Positions 16,988 through 25,954 of a DNA stretch of 64,000 nucleotides are shown here, piece by piece. Every line of letters begins with the position of its first letter. The first letter of the stretch is position 1. The notes beneath the pieces were generated by a model. It did not search any database and was not told where the DNA came from. It was given only the letters and a program-made list of their open reading frames with translations. This DNA comes from an uncultured Bacillota bacterium (GTDB lineage: Bacteria; Bacillota; Clostridia; Lachnospirales; Lachnospiraceae), in assembly GCA_958352855.1 (NCBI GenBank), contig CATWQE010000001.1, forward strand, positions 124,001-188,000, read 5' to 3'. The position numbers were made by a program, and so were the translations under genes.

Positions 16988-18595
16988 CTATCTGTCCCAT
17001 TTGTCACACAAAGAGTTAATCTGGTCTGCAAATTTTGCCAAGTCCTTATTTGCTCCGCCTTCGTTATTACGAATCACGCTCATTAAGCGGTGGCCTGCTG
17101 CCAGAAGCCTTGCAAATACACCTGCTGCCTTCCGGTTCTTAGCTTTCTGCTCCGCATGTTTCACAACAATACCAACTGTCTGTTTTGTTACTTCATTGGT
17201 AATCAAATCAACTTCTGTTCCACTATAGGGAGCCAGAACACAATAGCCCAGCTCATCCTCCAGACGTTTTGCAAAAATATCGCAAACCTGGTCATCACCA
17301 TGAGCCACAAACACCCGCTTGGGCTTTTCCTTAAACGCAGACGCCCATCTCATAAGCCCCTGATTATCCGCATGACCACTAATGCCAGGGAGCCTGATAA
17401 TCTCCGCATTTACATGGATATCTTCACCGAAAATTCTTACATCCTGGGCGCCTTCTACCAGCGCTCTGCCAAGAGTTCCCACAGCCTGATAACCTACGAA
17501 CAGAATCGTGCTTTCTTTTCTCCAGAGATTGTGTTTCAAATGATGTTTAATACGCCCTGCATCACACATACCACTGGCAGAAAGAATGACCTTTGGTTTG
17601 TCATCAAAATTAATGGCTCTTGACTCATCACTGGTAATCGACAGACGCAGTCCCTGGAATGTAATGGGATTAACGCCTTTCTCAATCAGTTCCATGGCCT
17701 CTTCATCATAACATTCTGTATAATGTTCCTTAAAAATACTGGTAGCCTGCACTGCCAGTGGACTGTCCACAAACACCTCAAAGCCTGGAAATTCCGGAAG
17801 CAGATTGTCTTCTTTGATTTTTCTAAGGAAATACAGCATTTCCTGTGTCCGCCCTACTGCAAAGGAAGGAATCACTACATTTCCTCCTCTTGAGAATGTT
17901 TTTCTGAGCACTTTGGTGAGTTCTTCTACATACTGCGGCTTCTCTCCATGGCTTCTGTCTCCATAGGTAGATTCCATCACTACATAATCCGCACTCTCGA
18001 TGTATGTAGGATCTTTTATCAATGGTTGATCCAGGTTTCCGATATCACCTGAAAATACAATTTTACGTTCTTCACCATCCTCAGCAATCCAAAGCTCAAT
18101 GCTGGCAGAACCAAGCAAATGTCCTGCATCAACAAAGCGTACACGAATTCCTTCTGCCAGTTCAATGATTTTGTTATACTCACATTCTGCAAACAACTGG
18201 ATAGCGCCCAGGGCATCTTCCATAGTATAAGCCGGTACAAATTCCGGCTGTCCGTTCCTCCTGCCTTTCCGGTTTCTCCATTCAGCTTCGAACATCTGAA
18301 TGTGAGCGCTGTCGCGAAGCATAATGTCACATAAATCACAGGTTGCAGAGGTTGCGTAAATAGGACCACGAAAGCCTTTCGCATAAGCCAGTGGAAAGTT
18401 TCCCGAATGGTCAATATGAGCATGGGTCAGAAGTGCAAAATCCACATCTGACAGCGCAACCGGAAGATCCTGGTTTTCGTACTGATCCGGTCCCTGTTCC
18501 ATACCGCAGTCAACAATAAACTTCTTACCTGCCGCCTCCAAATAATAACAGCTTCCCGTCACCTCATGAGCAGCACCTATAAACGTCAACTTCAT
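16988..18595 (-). CDS. Beta-CASP metallo-beta-lactamase fold hydrolase (probable RNase)
   Basis: The 535-residue cytoplasmic protein has the zinc-binding HxHxDH motif at H58-H60-D62-H63 (THAHIDHSG), the later ligands in DAGHLLGS and FSGDIGNLD, and the beta-CASP insert (SASGMCDAGRIKHHL, then GISGHADNQGLMRW). These features mark the CPSF73-like RNA nuclease family; the exact substrate is not deducible. The C-terminal tail of about 80 residues is a lineage-specific addition. A long palindrome containing its likely promoter lies just upstream, and a strong terminator follows. Confidence 0.88.
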   Translation of the reverse strand: MKLTFIGAAHEVTGSCYYLEAAGKKFIVDCGMEQGPDQYENQDLPVALSDVDFALLTHAHIDHSGNFPLAYAKGFRGPIYATSATCDLCDIMLRDSAHIQMFEAEWRNRKGRRNGQPEFVPAYTMEDALGAIQLFAECEYNKIIELAEGIRVRFVDAGHLLGSASIELWIAEDGEERKIVFSGDIGNLDQPLIKDPTYIESADYVVMESTYGDRSHGEKPQYVEELTKVLRKTFSRGGNVVIPSFAVGRTQEMLYFLRKIKEDNLLPEFPGFEVFVDSPLAVQATSIFKEHYTECYDEEAMELIEKGVNPITFQGLRLSITSDESRAINFDDKPKVILSASGMCDAGRIKHHLKHNLWRKESTILFVGYQAVGTLGRALVEGAQDVRIFGEDIHVNAEIIRLPGISGHADNQGLMRWASAFKEKPKRVFVAHGDDQVCDIFAKRLEDELGYCVLAPYSGTEVDLITNEVTKQTVGIVVKHAEQKAKNRKAAGVFARLLAAGHRLMSVIRNNEGGANKDLAKFADQINSLCDKWDR

Positions 18596-18599
18596 AAAG

Positions 18600-18661
18600 A
18601 AAACCCCCTTTGCTGTATAATAAATGTCATACTAATATTATACAACATATAAGGGGGTTTT
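18600..18661 (-). promoter_or_regulatory. Terminator-like palindrome enclosing a promoter
   Basis: Outer arms AAAACCCCCTT (18600-18610) and AAGGGGGTTTT (18651-18661) are perfect, as are inner arms TGTATAATA (18614-18622) and TATTATACA (18636-18644). On the minus strand the right side gives GGGGGTTTTCTTT, a plausible end for the upstream gene. The loop holds TTGTAT (18640-18645), 17 bp, TATTAT (18617-18622), a promoter for the metallo-hydrolase. Its RBS AAAGGGGG forms one outer arm of the hairpin. Confidence 0.6.
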
Positions 18662-18703
18662 GATAGGGGGATGAAGATTAAATTTGTGGGTAGGAAAGGG
18701 AAA

Positions 18704-19186
18704 TTATTTTATTAAAAGACCATTAGTGATTCCATTTTGAGATTCTGTAGTGCTGCCTTTAGTAGCAACACCAACTAATTTCAGTCTGTAATAATATCCC
18801 TTTGTCACACTTATATTATAACTTTTTGTAAAAAATCCCTTGCTATTGGCCGATGCTGAAAAGGATTTTACATTTTGCCAACTTCCATTAACTTGTTTTT
18901 GTAAAGTCATTTCTAACACTAGCTTATCACATACTACGCTACCATAGACAGCCCCATAAACATTAATACTGCCATTGCCATTATTAGAAAGCCTACCTGT
19001 TACCCTGTTTAAAATATTTCCTCTTGTTGTATTGTCAACAATAATCTCTACACAATCCTCATTTATAAGCTTAGATTCTTCTTGTCTCTCCTCAACATCC
19101 TTTGTTGATGCATAAACATTCATATTTAATGAACACATTAATGTAATTATCAAAATACTCCTTATAAACCTATTAATCTTTCTCAT
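18704..19186 (-). CDS. Secreted protein of unknown function downstream of the anti-sigma gene
   Basis: The 160-residue protein has a classical signal peptide (MRKINRFIRSILIITLMCSL, cleavage near VYAS at about 27). The mature part is rich in Ser, Asn, Gly and beta-strand propensity (RLSNNGNGSINVYGAVYGS). The start at 19186 is chosen because GGAGG lies 5 nt upstream; an ATG at 19198 is inside the RBS. It begins 14 bp after the putative anti-sigma gene and is probably under the same sigma factor. No family recognised. Confidence 0.7.
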   Translation of the reverse strand: MRKINRFIRSILIITLMCSLNMNVYASTKDVEERQEESKLINEDCVEIIVDNTTRGNILNRVTGRLSNNGNGSINVYGAVYGSVVCDKLVLEMTLQKQVNGSWQNVKSFSASANSKGFFTKSYNISVTKGYYYRLKLVGVATKGSTTESQNGITNGLLIK

Positions 19187-19200
19187 TTTAACCTCCATAG

Positions 19201-20088
19201 CTAATATAAAATTTTCTTTGCTATTTTTACCATCTCATTTTTAGGCATTTTCCCGAACAACTCATAATAAGTATTCTTGTACTGCCACTGTAAAATGTAA
19301 GTAGGTTCATTATCTCCTTCTTCCATGACCTCACATAAAACAACATCTAGACCTGGTAATAATTCACTTGAGATTTTTTCCACTTCATTCCCTAAATCAC
19401 TTTGCATTATACTTGCAGACTCTTTTAAATTAAAAAGGGCCGTAAAATGTATCAACTGTTCCTCATATAAAAATTGAATACTTGACATCTGGCTTTCTAA
19501 GTCTATTGCATATGTATCATATACCATCTTATCCGGCATATAAAAAAATGTAGGCATTTCCACACCAAAGGCTGACTCTATCTCATCCTTTGCAATTTCC
19601 TCCCCATCTTTACTCTCTATAACATCCACATTATTAATTTTAGTTTTCATTTCACCATGTAACATAGTATTGACCTTCCGCATAATATACGCCCTATTCG
19701 CCTCACTGCTCATGGAAACTCCGAAAACACCAATGACAACCGCCGCTGCCACTGCTGACCACTTCATCACCCTTTTCCTAATTGTAATTTTGTTTGTTTT
19801 GTGAATTTTCTTTTCTCTTCTACTCTGATTTTTCTGGCTGTCAGCCATATCCATTGCATCTTCTTTTTCTGTAATCAGGCCATTTTCTTTTGCCTTTGCC
19901 AAAAGCGCCTGAAATTTTTCTTCTGTTGGCTCCCATTCCTCTTTATCCGGAATATCCTGTATCTCTCTTTCAATAAATACTGCTTCTTCCATATCTTCAG
20001 GACTGTATTCGCCATGAAACGTCTCGTCATACTGGTCCTGGGCAGAAAGAGTTTGTGTTCTGTTATTTATCTCAGTTATTTTGCCCAT
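19201..20088 (-). CDS. Membrane protein, DUF4367-like, probable anti-sigma factor
   Basis: The 295-residue protein has an acidic cytoplasmic N-terminus of about 130 residues, one membrane helix (WSAVAAAVVIGVFGVSMSS, about 128-147) and an extracytoplasmic C-terminal domain of about 145 residues that resembles DUF4367. This topology is typical of anti-sigma factors paired with ECF-type sigma factors in Clostridia. The likely partner sigma gene is at 21252-21812, on the same strand but separated by murG. A secreted-protein gene follows at once. Confidence 0.72.
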   Translation of the reverse strand: MGKITEINNRTQTLSAQDQYDETFHGEYSPEDMEEAVFIEREIQDIPDKEEWEPTEEKFQALLAKAKENGLITEKEDAMDMADSQKNQSRREKKIHKTNKITIRKRVMKWSAVAAAVVIGVFGVSMSSEANRAYIMRKVNTMLHGEMKTKINNVDVIESKDGEEIAKDEIESAFGVEMPTFFYMPDKMVYDTYAIDLESQMSSIQFLYEEQLIHFTALFNLKESASIMQSDLGNEVEKISSELLPGLDVVLCEVMEEGDNEPTYILQWQYKNTYYELFGKMPKNEMVKIAKKILY

Positions 20089-20115
20089 GAAACTCCTATC
20101 TTTCCTTGCCTTTTT

Positions 20116-20144
20116 CTGACAAGTGTATCATATTATCTTATAGT
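20116..20144 (+). promoter_or_regulatory. murG promoter
   Basis: CTGACA (20116-20121), a 17 bp spacer, TATAGT (20139-20144), 30 bp before the murG ATG. It lies in the divergent region shared with the anti-sigma gene. Confidence 0.6.
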
Positions 20145-20174
20145 TACTATTTTGAATAAATCAGGAGGCATGCC

Positions 20175-21242
20175 ATGAAACATATCGTACTCACCGGTGG
20201 CGGGACTGCCGGACACGTTACCCCAAATATAGCCATGATTCCACGTTTAAAAGAACTTGGATATAAAATTTCCTACATTGGTTCTTATGATGGAATTGAA
20301 AAAAAACTAATTGAAGAACTGGACATTCCCTACTATGGAATTTCATCCGGTAAACTCAGACGTTATTTCGATGTTAAAAATTTTACTGATCCATTCAAAG
20401 TTATGAAAGGTCTTTTTGAAGCTAAAAAATTAATGAAACAGCTAAAACCAGACGTTGTATTCTCCAAAGGAGGATTTGTAACTGTTCCTGTCGTAGTGGC
20501 TGCCAGCAGGAAAAAAATTCCTACTTTTATCCACGAATCCGATATGACACCGGGTCTTGCTAATAAGTTATCCATTCCATTTGCCACAAAAGTATGCTGT
20601 AACTTTCCGGAAACCGTATCACATCTTCCTGCCGACAAAGCGGTCCTCACCGGAACACCTATCCGCCAGGAATTGCTAACCGGAAATCCTGAAAAAGCTC
20701 TGGAATTCACTGGATTTACTCCAGATAAACCTGTAATTCTGATTATTGGCGGAAGCCTTGGCGCTGCTGCTGTTAATGACGCTGTAAGAGCCATTCTTCC
20801 GGAACTTTTGAAAGAATTCCAAGTAATCCACCTTTGTGGAAAAGATAAACTGGATGAAAGTTTAAAAGGCACAAAAGGTTATGTTCAATATGAATATATC
20901 AAAAAAGAACTTGCCGACTTATTTGCCCTCTCCAGTATTGTAATTTCCCGCGCAGGAGCCAATGCCATCTGTGAACTCAGCGCACTGAATAAACCGAATC
21001 TTTTGATTCCTCTTTCTGCCCGCGCCAGCCGCGGCGACCAGATTCTAAATGCCCGCTCTTTTGAACGTCTTGGCTACAGCAGAGTGCTGGAGGAAGAAGA
21101 AATTACAAATGAAGTGCTTCTGGATACTATTCACGATTTATACAAAAATCGTGAAACATACATTGCTGCTATGTCCTCCAGTAAACACAAGGATTCCATT
21201 GAACAAATTGTACAGTTGTTTGAAAAAGCAGTTGCCAAGTAA
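20175..21242 (+). CDS. murG: UDP-GlcNAc:lipid I N-acetylglucosaminyltransferase MurG
   Basis: The 355-residue GT28 enzyme transfers GlcNAc to lipid I to give lipid II at the inner face of the membrane in peptidoglycan synthesis. The N-terminal glycine-rich loop GGGTAGHVTPN (8-18) and the C-terminal nucleotide-sugar site (IIGGSLGAAAVND, SRAGANAICELSALNKP) are intact. The RBS AGGAGG precedes the ATG. It stands alone rather than in a division/cell-wall cluster and is inserted, opposite in strand, between a sigma gene and its likely anti-sigma gene. Confidence 0.93.
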   Translation: MKHIVLTGGGTAGHVTPNIAMIPRLKELGYKISYIGSYDGIEKKLIEELDIPYYGISSGKLRRYFDVKNFTDPFKVMKGLFEAKKLMKQLKPDVVFSKGGFVTVPVVVAASRKKIPTFIHESDMTPGLANKLSIPFATKVCCNFPETVSHLPADKAVLTGTPIRQELLTGNPEKALEFTGFTPDKPVILIIGGSLGAAAVNDAVRAILPELLKEFQVIHLCGKDKLDESLKGTKGYVQYEYIKKELADLFALSSIVISRAGANAICELSALNKPNLLIPLSARASRGDQILNARSFERLGYSRVLEEEEITNEVLLDTIHDLYKNRETYIAAMSSSKHKDSIEQIVQLFEKAVAK

Positions 21243-21251
21243 AACCACTGA

Positions 21252-21812
21252 CTATACATCCTTAAACTTATCTTTGTAATGTTTGTGAATCCAAACTCTT
21301 ATCCTGTGCTTCTTGGCTCTCAAACTTTCTACTGAGAGACCAAGGGCACGTGCGATATCTTCTGACTTTTCCTCTTGTAAAATACTTCTCTTTAAAATTT
21401 CATACCAGTCTGTATTCTTTCTCTTAAATTCGTCCAGCAGCTCCTCTATCAGTTCTCCTACCTCAAGCTTATGCATAATCTCCTCTTCTGTGGTAATCTC
21501 TGCATAATTTCTACTGGATATCCAGATGCTATCGCTGTCTTTGAGATTTTCTTCTGTTTCCAGAACAGATGCTGTCACTTCATGAATCTGGTAAGATCTT
21601 CTGCAAAAGTCAATGGCTTTTCTCCTTGCTGTTACCATTAACCATTGTTTATAATACTTTTCCTCTAAAGTATCTGCCTTTTTGCAAAACAACAGGAAAA
21701 CCTCCTGACAGATGTCCTCTGAAAAATCAGCATCATTTAATATGCTGTATATGACCTTTCTCACTAATTGATAATAATTTTGATAGATTGTACGGAACTT
21801 GTCTTCTGTCAT
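21252..21812 (-). CDS. ECF-like RNA polymerase sigma factor
   Basis: The product of about 186 residues has a sigma-70 region 2 (YYQLVRKVIYSILNDADFSEDICQEVF, broken into the usual DAEDICQE-like helix) and a C-terminal region 4 helix-turn-helix (SEDIARALGLSVESLRAKKHR). The frame opens at a TTG (21824), but the ATG at 21812 gives a normal N-terminus; the RBS is weak for both. It starts 15 bp after the HIT gene stop, so the two may be one transcript. Its probable anti-sigma partner is beyond murG. Confidence 0.82.
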   Translation of the reverse strand: MTEDKFRTIYQNYYQLVRKVIYSILNDADFSEDICQEVFLLFCKKADTLEEKYYKQWLMVTARRKAIDFCRRSYQIHEVTASVLETEENLKDSDSIWISSRNYAEITTEEEIMHKLEVGELIEELLDEFKRKNTDWYEILKRSILQEEKSEDIARALGLSVESLRAKKHRIRVWIHKHYKDKFKDV

Positions 21813-21827
21813 TTTTGCATCCAACTT

Positions 21828-22235
21828 TTATTCCATAATAAACTTTTCTAATATTTCGTCTCTATCCTCTGAAGTCAATGTTCCAGGAGTCCAGGTAATT
21901 CCTGCGTTATCTCCTGTTGTTCTTGGTATCAAATGCATGTGAAAATGAAACACTGTCTGTCCTGCTGCCTCACCATTGTTTTGTACAATGTTATAGCCAT
22001 CACATTTCAGAACATCTTTCATCTTCGTTACAATTTTCTTTGCCAAAACCATTGCGTGCGCTGCTGTCTCATCTGGCAGCTCATAAATATTTGCATAATG
22101 AGCTTTTGGCAAAATCAGAGCATGTCCTTTGCTTGCGGGGCCTAAATCCAGAATAACTCTGAACTCCTCATCCTCATACAGCGTGGCCGAAGGAATTTCC
22201 CCCTTTGCAATCTTACAAAATATACAACTTTCCAT
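21828..22235 (-). CDS. HIT family nucleotide-binding hydrolase
   Basis: The 135-residue cytoplasmic protein has the N-terminal CxxC pair (CIFCKIAKGEIPS) and the histidine triad HFHMHLIPR at residues 97-101. This is the HinT/PKCI branch, which hydrolyses adenosine phosphoramidates and similar nucleotides. The length and motifs are typical. It is followed by the sigma factor gene at 15 bp. Confidence 0.92.
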   Translation of the reverse strand: MESCIFCKIAKGEIPSATLYEDEEFRVILDLGPASKGHALILPKAHYANIYELPDETAAHAMVLAKKIVTKMKDVLKCDGYNIVQNNGEAAGQTVFHFHMHLIPRTTGDNAGITWTPGTLTSEDRDEILEKFIME

Positions 22236-22332
22236 TTTCTATTTCTCCTTTCATTTATATATCCGAAATTAACAACACAAATGTTACGCGAACTTTTGTC
22301 GAATTTTGGCATTTTTTGTAAAAATCTTTTAT

Positions 22333-22361
22333 TTGATATTTAAAATCAACAGTGTTACACT
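22333..22361 (+). promoter_or_regulatory. Promoter of the orphan histidine kinase
   Basis: TTGATA (22333-22338), 17 bp, TACACT (22356-22361), 24 bp before the ATG; the RBS is AGGGAGG. Confidence 0.65.
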
Positions 22362-22385
22362 ATCAGATGAAAAAGGGAGGATATT

Positions 22386-23114
22386 ATGGCAATACAAACC
22401 AATCAATCAAATACTTTAGCATCTTCAGAACAAGGTTCAGATTATAAGGCACTTTATGAAGATTTATTAGCCCAGCATCAGATGATACTGTCACTGATTT
22501 CCCATGAAGTCCGCAATCCTGTAACCTTAATCAATAGTTTTCTTCAACTACTGGAATCTCATCACCCTGAGCTTTCTCAAGACTATTATTGGCTTAAAGT
22601 CATGGAAAACATGGACTTTCTGAAATATCTATTGGAAGAATTTTCGGAATTCAACAATTCAAAAACTCTTCGCGCACAGGAATTAGATTTAGCACAAATT
22701 TTCTGTGAAACCATTGAATCTGCGGCTCCATCTATAGAATCCAAAAATATTACCATTTCGCTGAATGTGGAATCTGATATTCCAACATTAAAAGCAGATA
22801 GAATAAAATTAAAACAGCTTATTTTAAATCTTCTTAGAAATGCAGCCGAAGCGATTTCTAACCAGGGTACCATTTCCTGTTCGCTGAAATACGAAAACAA
22901 TCACATTCTTATGTCCATTCAGGATAGTGGCTCTGGTATTCCAGATGAGTACAAAGAAAATCTGTTTGTCCCCTTTGTTACTCATAAGCAGGAAGGAACC
23001 GGACTTGGGCTTGCAATTTGTAAACGGATTGCCGAAGCTCACCATGGAAGTATTTCCTATTGTTCCCAGCCTGGGAAGGGAACAAAATTTACTGTTGTTC
23101 TGCCTGTAAATTAA
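22386..23114 (+). CDS. Orphan soluble sensor histidine kinase
   Basis: The 242-residue protein consists of almost nothing but a kinase core: H box SLISHEVRNPVTLINSF near 38-54, N box NLLRNAAEAI, G1 DSGSGIPDEY and G2 GTGLGLAIC. There is no membrane helix and no sensor domain beyond about 30 N-terminal residues. No response regulator is adjacent. The H box HEVRNP resembles that of sporulation-type and PAS-linked kinases. It may take its signal from a partner protein. Confidence 0.88.
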   Translation: MAIQTNQSNTLASSEQGSDYKALYEDLLAQHQMILSLISHEVRNPVTLINSFLQLLESHHPELSQDYYWLKVMENMDFLKYLLEEFSEFNNSKTLRAQELDLAQIFCETIESAAPSIESKNITISLNVESDIPTLKADRIKLKQLILNLLRNAAEAISNQGTISCSLKYENNHILMSIQDSGSGIPDEYKENLFVPFVTHKQEGTGLGLAICKRIAEAHHGSISYCSQPGKGTKFTVVLPVN

Positions 23115-23119
23115 GTTTC

Positions 23120-23758
23120 TTAATATCTTATTTTAGGCTTACGATATAGTAAAATTCCAAGAATCAATCCACAAATCAATCCACCAAAATGAGCTGCATT
23201 ATCAATTCCCACACTGGTCACACCATGATAAAGGCTCAATGCAGCCATAAGTATTAATTGCCGGACTGTAAAGTTTTCTATGCGCCCTTTATTTACTAAG
23301 ACTATATAAATCAAAGCGCCAATCACAGCAAATACAGCTCCTGAAGCACCTGCGGAAACAACCTGCTGTCCTTGTTTTAGTTCTACAAGCAGGGACAAAA
23401 GATTGGCTCCCACGCCTCCTGCCATATAAACAACTGCATATTTCCATCTGCCTAAATTCCGCTCCAGACAATCACCCAGAAAAAACAACACAAGCATATT
23501 ATTTCCCAGATGCTGAATCCCAAAGTGAAGAAACATCGATGTAACCAGGCGATAATACTCTTTTCCCTGTACAATTGCAGGCGCATATGCTGCACCCCAG
23601 CGGTACATATGACCCGTAGACAGCGCTGAACCTGTCAGTTCCACAGCTAAAAATACCAGAATGTTTGCCAAAATGAAAAAAGTATTCACCGGAACACGTT
23701 TTCTGTTTCTGACAAACCGTTGAAAATCACTTTCTCTTTGATAACCATATTGATTCAT
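23120..23758 (-). CDS. Rhomboid family intramembrane serine protease
   Basis: The 212-residue membrane protein has six predicted helices. The catalytic serine is in GASGAVFA (helix 4) and the catalytic histidine in AAHFGGLICG (helix 6); the helix 2 HLGNNMLVLFFLGD motif is present. Rhomboids cleave transmembrane segments of substrate proteins. The start at 23758 follows AGGGGAAAGC; the open frame upstream is not coding. It lies 62 bp after the last Tad-operon gene and could be co-transcribed. Confidence 0.92.
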   Translation of the reverse strand: MNQYGYQRESDFQRFVRNRKRVPVNTFFILANILVFLAVELTGSALSTGHMYRWGAAYAPAIVQGKEYYRLVTSMFLHFGIQHLGNNMLVLFFLGDCLERNLGRWKYAVVYMAGGVGANLLSLLVELKQGQQVVSAGASGAVFAVIGALIYIVLVNKGRIENFTVRQLILMAALSLYHGVTSVGIDNAAHFGGLICGLILGILLYRKPKIRY

Positions 23759-23820
23759 GCTTTCCCCTATGAAAAAATTTTCTTTATTTAATGTGTTAAT
23801 ATTATAAAACTTTTTAGTTC

Positions 23821-25089
23821 TTATTGCAACCCATAGCCTGATTCTCCCAGCTCTTTTATACACACATATCGAAATTTTTTTTGTGCGAAAACAAGAATAT
23901 CACCATTTTTCAACTCGTATTCTTCTTCCGGATTAATCCATATTTCATTTAGCATGGTTCCATTTCTGGAATTTAAGTCAATCAGAAAATCCTTTCCTTT
24001 TCTGTGAATAATTTTTCCATGCATTCTGCTGACCGTTGGAACATCCAGACAAATATCTACATTTTCCTTCCACTTTCCTATAATAGTTACCTCTTTTTCC
24101 AGAGCAAATCTCCTGGGACTCTCCCATTCTAGTTCTTCTAAATAGGCTCCTGGCATTCTGTTTTTTTGTAACAAAACCGTAGTTCCTATTTCCTGCTCCG
24201 GTTCCTGCAAAACCTCCTCTTCTCTTTTTTCATACACGATTTCTTCAGCGGGAGTCTCTACTTTGTCCTGTTTTCTCTTCCAGAGCAGATACCCAATTCC
24301 ACCAAGACTTCCTATAATTCCCGCAACGCCTGCAATCCCCGCCAAAAGGTAGACACTGCCATGTCTCCACCAGTTCCGTACAAAAAGGAATATTCCGGCT
24401 CCTATCAATATGACAAAAACCGGCCACAATTTTCCCAGTATACCTTCTGTTTCTTCTTCATCTTCTTTATAAAAATCATCCAAAATCTTTTGTCGTTCCA
24501 GTTCCTCTTCCGTATTCTGATACTTCCCTTCTTCCACACGCTCCTCTGTTTGTGTATTCATGTGACTTTTCAGAAAATCCATCTTCAGATTTGCTTCCAT
24601 AGATTCCTTATATACACCATAGCCAAGTGTCACTGCCTGTTTATCCGTATGATCGATTTTCGGTAATAAATACTCCGTTAGTTGTCTGAATTCCATCTCT
24701 ATGCTGCCATGAACAAAGGGAACCCAGACAAAACAGTAGCCATTATCTCCCTGATTTCGAAAAATACAAGAGGGCTGTAAAAGCAAAAAATCCCGATTCA
24801 GCAGATATTCATCCAATCTCTCCATAATGCGAAAAACACCAAGGAACAGTTCCTCCAGTTCCTTATATCCAAATTTTCTTTTTTCAAACAGATTCTGGAG
24901 ACTTTGGCATCCTGTGATTTCATAGTAAAAAAACTCATCTCCATTCATTTTCTGTATTTTACAGGGAAGAAGCCCCGGAACCTGGTTTTCCAGCAACATG
25001 CGAATCTGATAAGTCTCCCCTGTTTGCAGCTCTGTTCCGGGGATTACCATATAATTTTCGCTCATACTTCTCTTATACCATATTTCCAT
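23821..25089 (-). CDS. FHA-domain membrane protein (DUF6382-type) at the end of the Tad operon
   Basis: The 422-residue protein has an N-terminal domain of about 190 residues like DUF6382, a charged linker, two close hydrophobic segments (about 230-275), an acidic stretch and a C-terminal FHA domain (RMHGKIIHRKGKDFLIDL and NSRNGTMLN). FHA domains bind phosphothreonine, so a Ser/Thr kinase elsewhere may act on the Tad machinery. GGGAGG precedes the ATG. It starts 26 bp after the small TadE-like gene. Confidence 0.85.
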   Translation of the reverse strand: MEIWYKRSMSENYMVIPGTELQTGETYQIRMLLENQVPGLLPCKIQKMNGDEFFYYEITGCQSLQNLFEKRKFGYKELEELFLGVFRIMERLDEYLLNRDFLLLQPSCIFRNQGDNGYCFVWVPFVHGSIEMEFRQLTEYLLPKIDHTDKQAVTLGYGVYKESMEANLKMDFLKSHMNTQTEERVEEGKYQNTEEELERQKILDDFYKEDEEETEGILGKLWPVFVILIGAGIFLFVRNWWRHGSVYLLAGIAGVAGIIGSLGGIGYLLWKRKQDKVETPAEEIVYEKREEEVLQEPEQEIGTTVLLQKNRMPGAYLEELEWESPRRFALEKEVTIIGKWKENVDICLDVPTVSRMHGKIIHRKGKDFLIDLNSRNGTMLNEIWINPEEEYELKNGDILVFAQKKFRYVCIKELGESGYGLQ

Positions 25090-25115
25090 CTGCTTTTTCC
25101 TCCCCTCTCGCTTCT

Positions 25116-25520
25116 TTATTGAAATCCGCTGGCAATTTTTCTTGCTTTTTGCACCTTTTCGATAAACAATACCGGTCTGATAATCTTACTTTCTACCCTT
25201 GTCTTTCTTCTCCAGCTTAAATTTTGAAATGGTATTTTCAAATTTTTATCAACAGAAACCTGAATTTCCTGCTGATTTCCAGATACTACATAGGTGTCCT
25301 CTTTTGCTCTTGATGTCTGCCCTGCTTTTTCCACCCCGTCTGTTCCTCTTGTAACTGCCATTGTACTTCCGTAAACGGCAATCTCACAGGCCCCCGCTGT
25401 GTCCCAGACTCTTTGATAGCTCCCTAATAAAAGCAAAAGAGATGCAAACAATATCAAAAGCCACACTCCGCTAATCATAGCCATTTCCACTGTATAACTT
25501 CCTTTTACCTTATGCTCCAT
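25116..25520 (-). CDS. Small TadE-like pseudopilin
   Basis: The 134-residue protein begins MEHKVKGSYTVEMAMISGVW and continues into one hydrophobic helix: this is the TadE/prepilin signature, a short basic leader, Gly before the cleavage point, and Glu at position +5. The remainder is a short extracytoplasmic domain. The frame is open upstream, but the true start overlaps the end of the peptidase gene by 16 bp. It is likely a minor pilin. Confidence 0.8.
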   Translation of the reverse strand: MEHKVKGSYTVEMAMISGVWLLILFASLLLLLGSYQRVWDTAGACEIAVYGSTMAVTRGTDGVEKAGQTSRAKEDTYVVSGNQQEIQVSVDKNLKIPFQNLSWRRKTRVESKIIRPVLFIEKVQKARKIASGFQ

Positions 25521-25954
25521 AACCCTGCACCTGCCATTCCCAAGAGCAAAAAAGGAACAAATGCAATCTGACTGTCCCTGCTCTTTTTTCTTATTATAAC
25601 CAGATAAACAGCCGCTCCAAGCACACCAAATAGTGCTGTTCCAAGAACTCCTAAAGTTTCCCAAAATCCCATAGAAAATCCTAAAATCAAGGTCAGATAG
25701 GCATCACCATAGCCTACCGCTTCCTTTGACAGCTTTCCCATAATCAACATCCCAATTCCTGGTAAAAGTCCTGTCAGTGCAAAAATCAGCCACTCTGAAA
25801 TTTTCTCTGTTCCGCCAATCTGGCGTCCGATTTCATAAATAAAAACCACTGCTGCATATAACCTGATTTTCCACAATGAAATTTTCTTTTCTCTCCAGTC
25901 TTCCACACTACAGATTCCCAACATTCCCATATGTATCATCCATTTTACTGTCAT
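25505..25954 (-). CDS. Second A24-type prepilin peptidase of the Tad locus
   Basis: The 149-residue membrane protein has the two catalytic aspartates of aspartic prepilin peptidases: CSVEDWREKKI in the first loop and GYGDAYL (GxGD) in the second. It cleaves the leader of pilins. The start at 25954 forms an ATGA overlap with the upstream stop and has GGGGGTGG as RBS. Another family member (32505-33014) opens the same operon. Confidence 0.87.
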   Translation of the reverse strand: MTVKWMIHMGMLGICSVEDWREKKISLWKIRLYAAVVFIYEIGRQIGGTEKISEWLIFALTGLLPGIGMLIMGKLSKEAVGYGDAYLTLILGFSMGFWETLGVLGTALFGVLGAAVYLVIIRKKSRDSQIAFVPFLLLGMAGAGLWSIR

